Notes under the pieces: model-generated
The model's input: only the letters and a program-made list of their open reading frames with translations
The model's database searches: none
Told to the model about the DNA's origin: nothing
Shown: piece by piece, positions 1 through 8,021 of the stretch
Position numbering within the stretch: the first letter of the stretch is position 1
Layout of the letters: every line of letters starts with the position of its first letter
Assembly (NCBI RefSeq): GCF_008642295.1
Contig: NZ_CP029190.1
Span: 1,240,001 to 1,304,000 of the forward strand
DNA from: Streptomyces venezuelae
GTDB lineage: Bacteria > Actinomycetota > Actinomycetes > Streptomycetales > Streptomycetaceae
Reading direction: 5' to 3'
DNA length: 64,000 bases
Position numbers and translations under genes: made by a program

Positions 1-1
1 G

Positions 2-1285
2 CTGTACGCCTCGTACAACACCCGGATCACGGCAACCGACTTCACCGCGATGACCGGGCTGGTGTGGCTGGCGGTGGTGGTGGCCGCGGGGGTGCGGAGG
101 CCGCAGTACGCGGTGGTGGCGGGGCTGGTGTTCGCGGTGATGCCGCGGCTGTTCGCGGACTACGTCACGGAGTCGGCACACCTGCCGGTGATCCTGTTCG
201 GCCTGGCGGGCCTGGCACTGGCAAACGACCCGGACGGCTACTGCGCGGCCGTCCCGGTCCGCCGGGCGCGCCGGCGGGCGACGGTCGCCTCGGCGGCGGG
301 CGATGTCTCGGCGGCGGGTGCCTTGGCGGCCGGCGCTCCGGCGATACGGGCCCGGGGCGAAGCGTTGGCGGTACCGGGCGCGGCGCCGGCCAGGGTCCGG
401 GGCGAAGCCCCGGGAGAACCGGGCACGGCGCTGGCCGGGGCCCAGGGCGAAGCCCCGGCGCTGGCCGGGGGCGGGGCCACGGCAGTGGCGGGCATGGGCC
501 GGAGCGGGGGGCCGGGCGAGCCGGAGAGCTCCCCCACCCCGCCCCTTCCCGAAACCGTGGCTCCGCCCCGGACCCCGTCGGGGGCTCCGCCCCCGGATGC
601 TTTGGCGCTGCGGGGCGTCGTCGCCGGGTATGACGGGGGGTTGGTGCTGCATGGGGTTGACCTGCGGGTTCGGCGGGGGGAGATTCTTGCTCTGCTCGGC
701 CCCAACGGGGCCGGCAAGAGCACCGTCTGCCGTGTCGCCGCCGGTCTCCTCGCGCCCGCCACCGGCCGGGTGTACGTCGCCGGCCGTGACGCCACCCGGG
801 ACGGAGCCGTACGCCGGGCCCGGGCCGGCGTGCTGCTCGCGCCCGAGGGCCGGGGGATCTTCCCCTCGCTCACCATCGAGGAGAACCTGGCCATGCGCCT
901 GCCGGAGGCGGACGCCCGTACCGCCGTCTACGACCGCTTCCCCCGGCTCGCCGAGCGCCGCACCGTACCCGCGGGCTCGCTGTCCGGCGGCGAGCAGCAG
1001 ATGCTCGCACTGGCGCCGCTGCTCCAACGGCCGCCCGAGGTGCTGGTCGCCGACGAACCCTCCCTCGGGCTCGCGCCCCGCATCGTGGACGAGGTGTACG
1101 CGCTGCTCACCGAGCTCCGCGCGGCCGGTACCGCCCTGCTCCTCGTCGAGGAGAAGGCCGCCGAGATCCTCGGCATCGCCGACACCGTCGCCTACCTCTC
1201 CCAGGGCCGGGTCTCCTGGTGCGGCCCGCGCGCCGAGGTGGAGACGGACCGGCTGACCGAGGCCTACCTGGGGATGAGCCGATGA
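2..1285 (+). CDS. Branched-chain amino acid ABC transporter, permease-ATPase fusion (partial, 5' end outside window)
   Basis: The reading frame is open from base 2, so the gene starts before the window. The first ~70 visible residues are hydrophobic, like the last membrane segments of a LivM-type permease. A ~110-residue Ala/Gly/Pro/Glu-rich linker follows (about 245-600). The rest is a LivF-type ATPase with Walker A GPNGAGKST near 698-724, signature LSGGEQQ near 980-1000 and Walker B LVADEP near 1045-1065. It would move branched-chain or related amino acids with the LivG-type ATPase that overlaps it by four bases (1282-1285). The linker DNA contains Streptomyces-typical palindromes (397-413 and 580-594), which is odd inside a gene. 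The transport family is clear; the substrate is inferred. Confidence 0.85.
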   Translation: MYASYNTRITATDFTAMTGLVWLAVVVAAGVRRPQYAVVAGLVFAVMPRLFADYVTESAHLPVILFGLAGLALANDPDGYCAAVPVRRARRRATVASAAGDVSAAGALAAGAPAIRARGEALAVPGAAPARVRGEAPGEPGTALAGAQGEAPALAGGGATAVAGMGRSGGPGEPESSPTPPLPETVAPPRTPSGAPPPDALALRGVVAGYDGGLVLHGVDLRVRRGEILALLGPNGAGKSTVCRVAAGLLAPATGRVYVAGRDATRDGAVRRARAGVLLAPEGRGIFPSLTIEENLAMRLPEADARTAVYDRFPRLAERRTVPAGSLSGGEQQMLALAPLLQRPPEVLVADEPSLGLAPRIVDEVYALLTELRAAGTALLLVEEKAAEILGIADTVAYLSQGRVSWCGPRAEVETDRLTEAYLGMSR

Positions 1286-2046
1286 GCGGGGCGTACGTGC
1301 TGGAGGCACACGGGATCGGGGTGCGGTTCGGCGGGGTCCGGGCGCTCACCGATGTGTCCGTCGGCATCCGCGCCGGCGAGGTCTGCGGCCTGATCGGCCC
1401 CAACGGGGCGGGCAAGACCACCCTGTTCGACGTGCTGTCGGGAATCCGGCGGCCCGACCGCGGCCGGATGCTGCTCGACGGTGCCGACATCACCCGCCGC
1501 TCCCCCGTCTGGCGGGCCCGGCACGGCATGCGCCGCACCTTCCAGCGGCAGCAGCTCTTCGGCCAGCTGACCGTGGCCGAGCATCTGCTCGTGGCCCAGG
1601 AATGGCGGGGCAGCGGCCTGCCGGGCGGTGGCCTGCGCGACCGGCGCCGCCGGGACCGGGAGCGGCGGGCCCGGGCCGAGGAGGTGCTGGCCGGCTGCGG
1701 GATCTCCGCGCTCGGTGACGCGTACGCGGGCGGCCTGCCGGTGGGGCAGGCGCGCATGGTGGAGCTGGCCCGCGCGGTGGCCGACCCGCCGCGGGTGCTG
1801 CTGCTGGACGAGCCGGCCTCCGGCATGTCCGCGCCGGAGCGGGAGCAGCTGGCGGCGGTGGTGCGGCGGCTCGCCGAGGAGGAGGGCTGTGCCGTGCTGC
1901 TGGTCGAGCACAACGTGGCCTTCGTGATGGAGCTGTGCACCCGGGTGGTGGTCCTGGATCTCGGTACGGTGCTGGCGGCCGGGACGGCAGCGGAGGTACG
2001 GGCGAACCCGCTGGTCAGGGAGGCGTACCTGGGTTCCGCCCGCTGA
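1282..2046 (+). CDS. Branched-chain amino acid ABC transporter ATP-binding protein (LivG-like)
   Basis: This 254-residue cytoplasmic ATPase has Walker A GPNGAGKT at residues 39-46, a LivG-style degenerate signature (VGQARMVELARA) and Walker B LLLDEP near residues 172-178, followed by an LLVEHN switch histidine. An in-frame upstream start exists at 1219. The ATG at 1282 is preferred because it overlaps the stop of the preceding gene as ATGA and matches the usual LivG length. The overlap suggests translational coupling, with this protein pairing with the LivF-type domain of the fusion protein. The gene is normal in composition and length. Confidence 0.88.
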   Translation: MSGAYVLEAHGIGVRFGGVRALTDVSVGIRAGEVCGLIGPNGAGKTTLFDVLSGIRRPDRGRMLLDGADITRRSPVWRARHGMRRTFQRQQLFGQLTVAEHLLVAQEWRGSGLPGGGLRDRRRRDRERRARAEEVLAGCGISALGDAYAGGLPVGQARMVELARAVADPPRVLLLDEPASGMSAPEREQLAAVVRRLAEEEGCAVLLVEHNVAFVMELCTRVVVLDLGTVLAAGTAAEVRANPLVREAYLGSAR

Positions 2047-2116
2047 CGGCCGATGCGAACGGGTGGTGGTCCTCCGGGTGGGGGGAATATGCCGGTGGAC
2101 GCTCCGGTTGTGCCCC

Positions 2117-2156
2117 GTCGTACGTGACCCCGTCGTACGACGGGGTCACGTACGAC
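2117..2156. promoter_or_regulatory. Perfect 40-bp palindrome between liv genes and aldo/keto reductase
   Basis: The 40 bases are exactly self-complementary with no central spacer. GTCGTACGAC occurs in the centre and the same letters bound both ends (GTCGTACGTGACCCC and its complement). The site starts 70 bases after the liv stop and ends 41 bases before the reductase start. It could be a terminator for the transporter operon or a multi-site operator for the reductase gene. The nested symmetry fits a dimer- or tetramer-binding operator slightly better; this is inference. Confidence 0.6.
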
Positions 2157-2197
2157 CGACTGCCGCCGCACCATCAGCCACAAGGGAACGACCAGAC

Positions 2198-3055
2198 GTG
2201 ACTCAGCCCGACCAGGTCCCCGCCATCGCGCTCAACAACGGCACGCTCATGCCCCAGCTCGGCTTCGGTGTCTGGCAGGTTCCGGACGCCGATGCCGAAC
2301 GGACCGTCGGCCTCGCCCTGGAGGCCGGCTACCGCAGCATCGACACCGCCTCGGTCTACGGCAACGAGGCCGGCACCGGCAAGGGCATCGCCGGCTCCGG
2401 GCTGCCGCGCGAGGAGCTGTTCGTCACCACCAAGCTGTGGAACGGGCCGTCCGAGACCTGGCAGCGCGACAATGTGCTGCGCGAGTTCGACGCCTCGCTG
2501 GAGAAGCTCGGCCTGGACTACGTGGACCTGTACCTGATCCACTGGCCGCGCCCGATGCGGGACGACTACCTCGCCATCTGGCGGGCCTTCGAGGAGATCG
2601 CCGAGAGCGGCCGGGCCAAGGCCGTCGGCGTGTCCAACTTCCGCCCTGCCGACCTGCGCCGGCTGCGCGCCGAGAGCCCGCTGGTGCCCGCCGTCAACCA
2701 GGTGGAGCTGCACCCGCTGTTCCCGCAGACCGAACTCCGCGCGGTCCACGCCGAACTCGGCATCGCCACCGAGGCCTGGTCCCCGCTGGGCCAGGGCAAG
2801 GAGCTGCTGACCCGGCCGGCGGTCGAGACGGTGGCCGCGAAGCACGGCCGCTCCGCGGCCCAGGTGGTGCTCCGCTGGCATGTGCAGCAGGGCGTCATCG
2901 CGATCCCGAAGTCGGTGACCCCGTCCCGGATCGCCGAGAACCTGGACGTCTTCGGCTTCGAGCTGGACGGCGAGGACATCGCGGCCCTGGACACGCTGGG
3001 CGCGGGCCCGGACGCCCGCCGGATCGGCCCGGACCCGGCCGTCTTCGACGTCTGA
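2198..3055 (+). CDS. Aldo/keto reductase
   Basis: This 285-residue NADPH-dependent oxidoreductase of the 2,5-diketo-D-gluconate reductase-like AKR group has the full catalytic tetrad Asp49, Tyr54, Lys79 and His115 (LIHWP), plus the C-terminal NADPH-binding IPKSVTPSRIAEN segment. The GTG at 2198 is chosen because the encoded AIALNNGTLMPQLGFGVWQ is the normal AKR N-terminus. A longer in-frame ATG at 2063 would add residues encoded across the palindrome. The physiological substrate cannot be read from sequence. The following lectin-like gene starts 14 bases after the stop, so the two are probably co-transcribed. Confidence 0.9.
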   Translation: MTQPDQVPAIALNNGTLMPQLGFGVWQVPDADAERTVGLALEAGYRSIDTASVYGNEAGTGKGIAGSGLPREELFVTTKLWNGPSETWQRDNVLREFDASLEKLGLDYVDLYLIHWPRPMRDDYLAIWRAFEEIAESGRAKAVGVSNFRPADLRRLRAESPLVPAVNQVELHPLFPQTELRAVHAELGIATEAWSPLGQGKELLTRPAVETVAAKHGRSAAQVVLRWHVQQGVIAIPKSVTPSRIAENLDVFGFELDGEDIAALDTLGAGPDARRIGPDPAVFDV

Positions 3056-3069
3056 AGAGGCGGCCGGAC

Positions 3070-3519
3070 GTGGAGGGGATCTTCCTGCTGCGGAACGCGG
3101 CGAGCGGGCTGGTACTGGAGACTGAGGGCAGCCGTACGGGCAGTGGTACGCGGGTCCGGGTGGGCCCGGAGGGTCCACCGGCGGCTGCGGGGGCGCAGCG
3201 GTGGCGGATCGTACCGGTCCACCCGGGCGCCGCGACGTACCACGTCGTGAACGTGCTGAGCGAGAAGCGGCTGGATGTGGCGGGTGCCTCCGTGGAGAGC
3301 GGCGCCCGGATCCAGTTGTGGAAGCCGAACGGATTCGGCGCGCAGGAGTGGCTGGTGGAGGAGCACCTGCGCCATGGGGCCGCGACGGGGGTGGTCTCCC
3401 TGATCGCCTGCATCAGCGGGCTGCCGCTGGATGTGGACCCGGCGGGGTACGCCCGCCAGTGGGAGGAGACGGACGCGGCCACCCAGGGCTGGCGGCTGGA
3501 ACCCGCCACAGCCGGCTGA
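3070..3519 (+). CDS. Ricin-type beta-trefoil lectin domain protein
   Basis: This is a 149-residue stand-alone beta-trefoil protein. Repeated strands of the form LRNAASGLVLE, VLSEKRLDVAG and ISGLPLDVD each end in a QxW-like box (QRWRIV, QEWLVE, QGWRLE), the signature of RICIN/CBM13 folds. There is no signal peptide, so it is probably cytoplasmic, unlike the many secreted CBM13 modules of Streptomyces. The GTG start at 3070 follows the reductase stop by 14 bases, suggesting one operon. The ligand is unknown; sugar binding is inferred from the fold. Confidence 0.75.
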   Translation: MEGIFLLRNAASGLVLETEGSRTGSGTRVRVGPEGPPAAAGAQRWRIVPVHPGAATYHVVNVLSEKRLDVAGASVESGARIQLWKPNGFGAQEWLVEEHLRHGAATGVVSLIACISGLPLDVDPAGYARQWEETDAATQGWRLEPATAG

Positions 3520-3554
3520 CCCTCCGAAGCGGGCCGCAGCGGGCTGACTCGCCC

Positions 3555-4298
3555 TCAGGTGCGGACGAAAGCCCGGAGTTCGTACGTCGGTTCGCCGCGC
3601 GGAGTGTCCGGGGCGGGGAGGGTGCCCAGGCGGGCGGCCAGCTCCGCCGGGGCGGTGCCCTGCGGTTCCAGCAGGGAGGCGTAACGCCCGGCCAGCACCC
3701 CTTGGGCCACCGCGTTCGGGGTGCGGCCCTGGCCGTGGCCCCGGAAGCGGGCCCGGCCGGCCGGCCGCAGGCCCGCCGAGGCCGCGTACGCGGTGACGGC
3801 GTCGGCCTCGTCCGAGGCCCGGGCCCGCCGGTACGCGGCGAGAACGGCATCGACATCGCTGCCGACGTCGTGCCCCGCGTCCTTGTCGACGGTGGTGACG
3901 AACACGCCACCGGGCCGCAGTACCCGGCCCGCCTCGGCGACCACCGCCGCCACCGCGCCCGGGTCGCACAGCAGGTGCAGCAGCCAGACGGCGCTGACCG
4001 CGTCGACCCGCGCGTCGGCCAGCGGCAGCCGGGTGGCGGAGGCGAGGGCCACCGGGACGCCGCGGCCGAGGGCCATCCGAGCCATGCCGGGCGAGGCGTC
4101 CAGCCCGAAGACCCGCAGGCCCGGACGGTCCAGCCGGCTGGTGACGATGCCGGTGCCGCAGCCCAGGTCCAGGAGGGTTGCGGTGTCGTGCGGGAGGAGC
4201 CCGAGGACCGCCTGGGCGGCGGCCTCGGCCCGCGGAACGCCGCCGCGCGTGGCGTCGTACGCGTCGGCCTCGGAGTCGTAGTCGACCAGCAGGTCCAC
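3555..4298 (-). CDS. Class I SAM-dependent methyltransferase
   Basis: This 247-residue soluble protein has motif I LLDLGCGTG, an acidic motif II (FGLDAS) and a post-I ATRLPLADARVD segment typical of UbiE/Methyltransf_11-like enzymes. The substrate is unknown. The GTG at 4298 gives the family-like N-terminus VDLLVDYDSEADAYD. The open frame upstream overlaps the pterin dehydratase and is rejected. It starts 7 bases after that gene's stop, so the two are probably one transcript. Downstream it converges on the ricin-domain gene. Confidence 0.82.
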   Translation of the reverse strand: MDLLVDYDSEADAYDATRGGVPRAEAAAQAVLGLLPHDTATLLDLGCGTGIVTSRLDRPGLRVFGLDASPGMARMALGRGVPVALASATRLPLADARVDAVSAVWLLHLLCDPGAVAAVVAEAGRVLRPGGVFVTTVDKDAGHDVGSDVDAVLAAYRRARASDEADAVTAYAASAGLRPAGRARFRGHGQGRTPNAVAQGVLAGRYASLLEPQGTAPAELAARLGTLPAPDTPRGEPTYELRAFVRT

Positions 4299-4305
4299 GC
4301 TCAGC

Positions 4306-4611
4306 TCAGCTCGCCCCGTGCGCAGGCGCGATGCCCTCGACCCGCTGCGCGAGCTCGAAGTCGTTCTCGGTGACCACACCGCCCGCGCTGTGCGTGTTCA
4401 CCGACAGCCGGACCGTGTTGTAGCCGAGGGTCAGGTCGGAGTGGTGGTCCAACTCGTCCTGAACGGCAGCGATATGGGCGACGAGGGCGCTCGCGGCGAA
4501 GTGCGTGCCCAGCCGGTAGGTGCGGAAGATCCGGTCGTCCTCGAAGGCCCAGCCGGGGAGTTCCCGCAACCGGTCCTCGATCTCCTTCTGCGAAAGCGGC
4601 TCACTCGGCAT
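4306..4611 (-). CDS. 4a-hydroxytetrahydrobiopterin dehydratase (pterin-4-alpha-carbinolamine dehydratase)
   Basis: This 101-residue PCD/DCoH-family protein removes water from 4a-hydroxytetrahydropterin to help recycle the pterin cofactor of aromatic amino acid hydroxylases. The hallmark region DELDHHSDLTLGYNTVRLSVNTHSAGGVTE-like (E-x-x-H-H-S/P then W/Y-N-x-V) is present, including the paired His. The ATG at 4611 is chosen over upstream in-frame ATGs because GGAGGAG sits 8 bases before it and the protein then begins with the family-typical LSxxEIxxRLRELPGW. A methyltransferase gene follows 7 bases later on the same strand. Confidence 0.9.
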   Translation of the reverse strand: MPSEPLSQKEIEDRLRELPGWAFEDDRIFRTYRLGTHFAASALVAHIAAVQDELDHHSDLTLGYNTVRLSVNTHSAGGVVTENDFELAQRVEGIAPAHGAS

Positions 4612-4811
4612 CCGCGACTCCTCCTCCGTGGCCATACCCATGGCCATCAGCGTGATCGTGACGTGGTGTCAAGGTTCCCACAGCCCGGGCCGGAGGGAAG
4701 GTTTCGCGCCATAGTGCGGGCGGGTGCTTCTGCGCCTTCCGTGACCCGGGGGCCGCCCCTATGCTCCTGCGCCGGACGTGACTGTTACCGGCGGTAATGA
4801 GGGGGCGGGGA

Positions 4812-6623
4812 ATGGCTCGTACAGGCAATTCCAGGCGTACGTTCATGGCGGGCGCGGCAGCCGGAACGGCGGGGGCCCTCGCCGCCGCCGGGGCGGCCGA
4901 GGCTGCGACGGCCCCGGCCGCGGTCCCCACGACCCGGCCGGCCGACGGCACCGGCACCGGCGCCGGCCGCCGGGTCGCCGTCCTCGGCGGCGGGGTCGCC
5001 GGACTCACCGCCGCACACGAACTCGCCGAACGCGGCTACGCCGTGACCGTGTACGAACGCCGGGCCCTCGGCGGCAAGGCGCGCAGCATGGACGTACCCG
5101 GCAGCGCCCGCGGCTCCCGCCGCCCGCTCCCCGCCGAACACGGCTTCCGCTTCATCCCGGGCATCTACCACAACCTGCCGGACACCATGCGCCGGATCCC
5201 CTTCCCCGGCAATGCCAACGGCGTGTGGGACAACCTGGTCGCCCCGCGCGAGATGATGTTCGCCCGGGCCGGCGGGCGCGAGGACCTCCGCGCACCGATC
5301 CCCTGGCAGGGCCACGACCCGGCCGAGCTCACCCCGGACGAGATCCGCCGCGCCCTGACCGGCATCCTGCAGACCCTGGTGCGGCTGCCGCTGCACGAGA
5401 CGGCGTACTTCGTCGACCGCGCCCTGGTCTTCCTCACCAGCTGCGACGAGCGGCGCGACGAGGTCTGGGAGCGCACCCCGTGGTGGGAGTTCACCCGGGC
5501 GGGCCGGATGTCGAGCGAGTACCAGCGGATCCTGGCGATCGGGGTCACCCGCAACATCGTGGCCACCAAGGCCGAGGAGGCCTCCACCCGTACGGTCGGC
5601 ACGCTCGGCGAGGCCTTCGTCTTCAACGCGCTCGGCCGGGGCGCGGACGGGCCGCCCGACCGGATCCTGAACCTGCCCACCAACGAGGCCTGGATCGATC
5701 CCTGGGAGGCCCATCTGCGCTCCCTGGGCGTGGAGTTCCGGATCGGGTGGACGGTACGGGAGGTCCGGTACGGGGACGGGCGGGTCAGCGGGGTCCTGGT
5801 GGAGGACCCGGCGGGGGTCCGGCAGACGGTGGTCGCCGACCACTACGTGTCCGCCCTGCCCGTCGAACACGCACGCCGCACCTGGAGCCCGGCACTGCGG
5901 GCCGCCGACCCGATGCTGGGGCGCTGCGACAAACTGAAGACCGACTGGATGACGGGCATCCAGTTCTATCTCACCGAGCGGGCACCACTGGTCCACGGCC
6001 ACCTCAACTGCATCGACTCGCCCTGGTCGTTGACGGCGATCCAGCAGGCCGAGCACTGGCCGGCCCGGGACTTCCCGGCCGACTACGGCGACGGCGCGGC
6101 GGTGGACTGCCTGTCGGTGGACATCTCGGAGTGGGACAAGCCCGGGATCCTGTACGGGAAGACGGCCAAGCAGTGCACCCGCGAGGAGGTCGCCCGCGAG
6201 GTGTGGGCGCAGCTGAAGGCCTCGCTCAACGACACCGGCAGCACCCTGCTGCGGGACGGTGCGCTGCACTCGTGGTTCCTGGACCCGGGGGTGGACGGGC
6301 TGGGCACCCCGAACCCGACCAACGAGGACGAACTGCTGATCCACCCGACCGGTACCTTCCACAACCGGCCGACGGCCGGCACCCGCATCCCGAATTTCTT
6401 CCTCAGCGGGGACTACGTCGCCGTGGACATCGACCTGGCCACCATGGAGGGGGCCAACGCCTCGGCGCGGGCCGCGGTCAACGCCCTGCTGGACCGGGAC
6501 GGTTCACCGGCCGCCCGGTGCGCGGTGAAGAAGCTCTACCGGGCTCCGGAGATCGAGGAGTTCAAGCGGCACGACCGGTGGCGCTACCGGCTCGGTCTGC
6601 GGAACGTCTTCGACCTGGGCTGA
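4812..6623 (+). CDS. Tat-exported FAD-dependent oxidoreductase (phytoene desaturase/hydroxysqualene dehydroxylase-like)
   Basis: This is a 603-residue flavoprotein. It opens with a twin-arginine signal (SRRTFMAGA, Arg8-Arg9) and an Ala-rich hydrophobic stretch, so it is probably folded in the cytoplasm and exported. After the signal comes the FAD-binding Rossmann motif VAVLGGGVAGLTAAHELAERG (around residues 55-75) and an ExR-like acidic end (VYERRALGGKA). It resembles carotenoid desaturase or hydroxysqualene dehydroxylase enzymes, but no carotenoid or hopanoid genes lie nearby, so the substrate is unknown. The ATG at 4812 is preferred to 4797 because a purine-rich GAGGGGGCGGGGA precedes it. 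Confidence 0.8.
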   Translation: MARTGNSRRTFMAGAAAGTAGALAAAGAAEAATAPAAVPTTRPADGTGTGAGRRVAVLGGGVAGLTAAHELAERGYAVTVYERRALGGKARSMDVPGSARGSRRPLPAEHGFRFIPGIYHNLPDTMRRIPFPGNANGVWDNLVAPREMMFARAGGREDLRAPIPWQGHDPAELTPDEIRRALTGILQTLVRLPLHETAYFVDRALVFLTSCDERRDEVWERTPWWEFTRAGRMSSEYQRILAIGVTRNIVATKAEEASTRTVGTLGEAFVFNALGRGADGPPDRILNLPTNEAWIDPWEAHLRSLGVEFRIGWTVREVRYGDGRVSGVLVEDPAGVRQTVVADHYVSALPVEHARRTWSPALRAADPMLGRCDKLKTDWMTGIQFYLTERAPLVHGHLNCIDSPWSLTAIQQAEHWPARDFPADYGDGAAVDCLSVDISEWDKPGILYGKTAKQCTREEVAREVWAQLKASLNDTGSTLLRDGALHSWFLDPGVDGLGTPNPTNEDELLIHPTGTFHNRPTAGTRIPNFFLSGDYVAVDIDLATMEGANASARAAVNALLDRDGSPAARCAVKKLYRAPEIEEFKRHDRWRYRLGLRNVFDLG

Positions 6624-6654
6624 CCCTTCTCGCGCCCTCGGCTACCGTCCGGTC

Positions 6655-7470
6655 ATGACCTCCACCACGACCTCCGTCGGCCCTCTGCTCCGCACCTGGC
6701 GGCAGCGGCGCGGACTCAGTCAGCTGGAGCTGGCCGGGCGGGCGGACTCCTCGTCCCGGCACATCAGCTTCATCGAGACCGGCCGGTCCCGGCCGAGCGA
6801 GGCCCTGCTGCTACGGCTCGCCGACCGCCTGGACGTACCGGTGCGGGAGCGCAACGCGCTGCTGCTGGCGGCGGGTTACGCCCCGCACTACGCCCAGACC
6901 CCGCTGGAGGACCCCTCGCTGGGGACCCTCCGGGAGGGCCTGGAGCGGCTGCTGACCGGCTACGAGCCGTATCCGGCGCTGATCGTGGACGGCACGTACA
7001 CGGTCGTCGCGGCCAACCGGGGCATCGCCATGATTCTGGACGGCCTGCCGGACCACCTGCTGACCCCGCCGCTGAACGCCATGCGGATCACCCTGCACCC
7101 GGAGGGCCTGGCCCCGAGGATCCGCAACCTGGAGGAGTGGCGCGGACACCTGCTCGCCCAGATGGAACGCCAGATCGCCCTGGCCCGCTCGGAGCCGCTG
7201 CGCGCCCTGTACGAGGAGGTCTCGTCCTACCCGCTGCCGGACCAGCCGGCCAACTCCGCACGACCCGCCCCCGCCCCCGACCTGTCCGCCCCCGCCCCGT
7301 ACTTCGCGCTCCCGCTGGTGATCGAGCACGACGGACACATCCTCTCCTTCGTGTCCTCCATCGCCACCTTCAACACCCCGATGGATGTGACCGTCGCCGA
7401 GCTGGCCATCGAGACGATGCTCCCGGCCGACCCGGCGACGGTGAAGTACCTTCGCTCACTGGCTCCGTGA
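6655..7470 (+). CDS. XRE-family transcriptional regulator with MmyB-like ligand domain
   Basis: This 271-residue cytoplasmic regulator has an N-terminal Cro/CI helix-turn-helix (residues ~10-65; GLSQLELAGRADSSSRHISFIETGRSRPS). A ~180-residue C-terminal domain of the MmyB-LBD type follows (GYEPYPALIVDGTYTVVAANRG and related strands), known to bind hydrophobic small molecules in the MmyB family. It begins 31 bases after the flavoprotein stop and could regulate it or the convergent membrane protein gene, whose 3' end it overlaps by 15 bases. Regulators of this type in Streptomyces commonly control an adjacent oxidoreductase; that role is inferred here. Confidence 0.87.
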   Translation: MTSTTTSVGPLLRTWRQRRGLSQLELAGRADSSSRHISFIETGRSRPSEALLLRLADRLDVPVRERNALLLAAGYAPHYAQTPLEDPSLGTLREGLERLLTGYEPYPALIVDGTYTVVAANRGIAMILDGLPDHLLTPPLNAMRITLHPEGLAPRIRNLEEWRGHLLAQMERQIALARSEPLRALYEEVSSYPLPDQPANSARPAPAPDLSAPAPYFALPLVIEHDGHILSFVSSIATFNTPMDVTVAELAIETMLPADPATVKYLRSLAP

Positions 7471-7872
7471 GCGCAGCGCGAGCTGCTGCAGGGCGGCGAA
7501 GCCCGCGACGGTGACGGCCTGCGCCGGTATCCACACGATCCCGGCGGCGGTCGGCTCGAACCACACCACCAGGGCGACCAGACTGAGCGCGGCCCAGGCG
7601 TAGTTGACCTCGACCACCGCCCGCACCCATCCCGCCGCCGGCCGCCGCTGCGAGGCCAGCCACCCGACCCCGGCCCCGTACACCGCCAACAGCACCCCGA
7701 GCCCGAACAACAGACCTTCCCCGACCCCGAGCAACCGCCCGAGGGGCCCGGAGAACGCCAGATACGCAAGCCCGTTGGCGCCGGTGACCACGGCATCCAG
7801 CCCGAGGAACCGCCGCAGCGCGGTCTCCGGTTCGGTGGTGCGGGCGATGCTGCCGAGCAGGGTCGCGGACAT
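7456..7872 (-). CDS. Small four-helix integral membrane protein
   Basis: This 138-residue protein has about four hydrophobic segments (FLGLDAVVTGANGLAYLAF, LLFGLGVLLAVYGAGVGWLA, NYAWAALSLVALVVW and AGIVWIPAQAVTVAGFAAL). It fits a family of small actinobacterial inner-membrane proteins without a known biochemical role. It converges on the XRE regulator gene with a 15-base overlap of the coding ends. No clear enzyme motif is visible. It may be a regulated partner of the XRE protein, but the sequence does not prove this. Confidence 0.72.
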   Translation of the reverse strand: MSATLLGSIARTTEPETALRRFLGLDAVVTGANGLAYLAFSGPLGRLLGVGEGLLFGLGVLLAVYGAGVGWLASQRRPAAGWVRAVVEVNYAWAALSLVALVVWFEPTAAGIVWIPAQAVTVAGFAALQQLALRSRSQ

Positions 7873-8021
7873 GGGAATCAGCCTCCGCCTGGAGTCGAGT
7901 ACACGAATGGGGACACCGGCCCCGGAGCCGAGTGCGCGACCCCGGAGCCCGATACCCCCACTGTGCCGCCGCCCCGCCGAGGGGTCGATTACCTCCGGGG
8001 TAACGGTCTCGCTCCCCTGGC

